The notes beneath the pieces are model-generated. The model was not told the origin of the DNA, searched no databases, and saw only the letters and a program-made list of their open reading frames with translations. From Chlamydiales bacterium (GTDB lineage Bacteria > Chlamydiota > Chlamydiia > Chlamydiales > JAACFD01): DNA of 6,740 bases. Positions 6,162 through 6,740 of the stretch are shown in pieces. How positions within the stretch are numbered: position 1 is the stretch's first letter; each line of letters starts with the position of its first letter. The translations under genes and the position numbers were made by a program. Location: NCBI GenBank assembly GCA_009937555.1, contig JAACFD010000109.1, positions 1 to 6,740 on the forward strand, read 5' to 3'.

Positions 6162-6169
6162 AAAGCTTT
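6139..6169. repeat. Two AAAGCTTT palindromes at the eno/sufS convergence
   Basis: AAAGCTTT occurs at 6139-6146 and 6162-6169, each preceded by similar bases (CCTAA...). The copies are self-complementary and could pair with each other across a 15-base loop on either strand. A stem this AT-rich, lying inside coding sequence and without a clear U-run, is a poor terminator candidate. AAGCTT-type words also recur elsewhere in the window (around 922-927 and 950-955), so chance is plausible. Confidence 0.25.
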
Positions 6170-6740
6170 GATGGCAGACTGTAATTCATCTGTAAAAAAG
6201 TCAATTTCCTCTTTGGTATTATAAATACCAATAGAGGCTCGACAGGATGAAGAAACCCCTAACTTTTTCATAAGTGGTTGGGTGCAATGATGACCACTCC
6301 TTATTGCTATACCTGAAAAGTCTAGCATTGTTGCAATATCTAGAGAGTGAGCTCCTTCAACCACAAAACTGACTACAGAAGCTCTCTTTTTAGGGTTCCC
6401 TAAAATACGAACTCTATCTATGGATAAAAGGGATTCCTGTAGATAAGCAGTCAACTTTTTGTCATGGATCGATAGAGCTTCAAAACCTACATCATTTTTA
6501 ATAAAATCTAGAGCACTACCCATACCTATTACCTGGGCAATCATAGGTGTCCCTGCTTCGAATTTATGAGGTAGTGAAGCATAAGACGTCCCATTAAAGT
6601 CTACTTGATCAATCATATCTCCGCCACCATTGACGGGTTCTAGAGAATCTAAAAGAGACTTCCTACCATATAAAACGCCAACACCTGTTGGGCCATATAG
6701 TTTATGAGCAGAAAAAACAAGCACGTCTACACCTAGTTCT
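6158..6740 (-). CDS. sufS: SufS-type cysteine desulfurase, C-terminal half (gene continues past window end)
   Basis: About 193 residues are visible from the window edge to a TAG stop at 6160-6158; SufS proteins are about 400-415 residues, so roughly the first half is missing, including the true start. The enzyme takes sulfur from cysteine with a PLP cofactor and supplies it to Fe-S cluster assembly (SUF system). Seen in order: VLVFSAHKLYGPTGVGVLYG, where the lysine of SAHK carries PLP, then GGGDMI, KFEAGTP, and the catalytic cysteine in RSGHHCTQPLM, followed by SSCRASIGIYNTKEEID near the C-terminus. RSGHHC with a short loop around the cysteine fits the group II SufS/CsdA type rather than IscS. 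SufS is preferred over CsdA, but without suf neighbours in view this is not settled. Its stop codon overlaps that of eno, and the two genes converge. Confidence 0.95.
   Translation of the reverse strand, partial: ELGVDVLVFSAHKLYGPTGVGVLYGRKSLLDSLEPVNGGGDMIDQVDFNGTSYASLPHKFEAGTPMIAQVIGMGSALDFIKNDVGFEALSIHDKKLTAYLQESLLSIDRVRILGNPKKRASVVSFVVEGAHSLDIATMLDFSGIAIRSGHHCTQPLMKKLGVSSSCRASIGIYNTKEEIDFFTDELQSAIKAF

Noticed and set aside
1..6740. Search for CRISPR arrays, tRNAs, insertion sequences, toxin-antitoxin or defence genes
   Set aside because: Nearly every base is used by seven recognisable housekeeping-type genes; no regularly spaced repeats, tRNA-like T-loop (GGTTCRANTC), transposase or defence motifs were seen.

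Overview
The window is AT-rich bacterial DNA with the standard genetic code and very tight gene packing. Seven protein genes cover nearly all of it. Two are cut by the window edges (mutL on the left, sufS on the right). The organism is most likely a member of the PVC group, probably Chlamydiota (an AT-rich environmental chlamydia-like intracellular bacterium). Three things point there: the MutL N-terminus begins with the chlamydial-style IAAGEVIEN motif, the nucleotidyltransferase is of the PVC-type class II family (DGRKPESVE, EEDAHRRDFTINGLFY), and the enolase reads LPCPMMNIINGG, QEFMIRPI, LTPGKDISLALDCAAS. This is recognition from memory, not a database result.

Layout. Left, minus strand: a small SAM-methyltransferase-like gene (961-1590) lies upstream of mutL (867 down past position 1), with a 93-bp gap. 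A divergent intergenic region of about 150 bp (1591-1748) holds -10-like boxes for both directions and three imperfect copies of a short repeat. Centre, plus strand: a compact set of four genes, cca/pcnB-type nucleotidyltransferase, SpoU-family RNA methyltransferase, rsgA and eno. The gaps are 3 bp, a 4-bp overlap and 7 bp, so this is probably one transcription unit joining tRNA/RNA 3'-end maturation, RNA ribose methylation, 30S subunit maturation and glycolysis. Right, minus strand: the C-terminal half of a SufS-type cysteine desulfurase runs convergently into eno, and the two stop codons overlap.

The gene content is housekeeping, and I see no mobile element, CRISPR array, tRNA, rRNA or phage gene. 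The most notable observation is in MutL. The glutamate before LVEN, which is the catalytic base of the GHKL ATPase in E. coli MutL (E29) and human MLH1 (E34), is a lysine here (K34), while the surrounding ATPase motifs are intact. The neighbouring methyltransferase-like protein also departs from consensus at several SAM-site positions (E14, N27, R66). Other points are the repeat in the divergent promoter region, a charged N-terminal tail on RsgA, a lysine-rich stretch in enolase, and the overlapping eno/sufS stop codons without an evident terminator.
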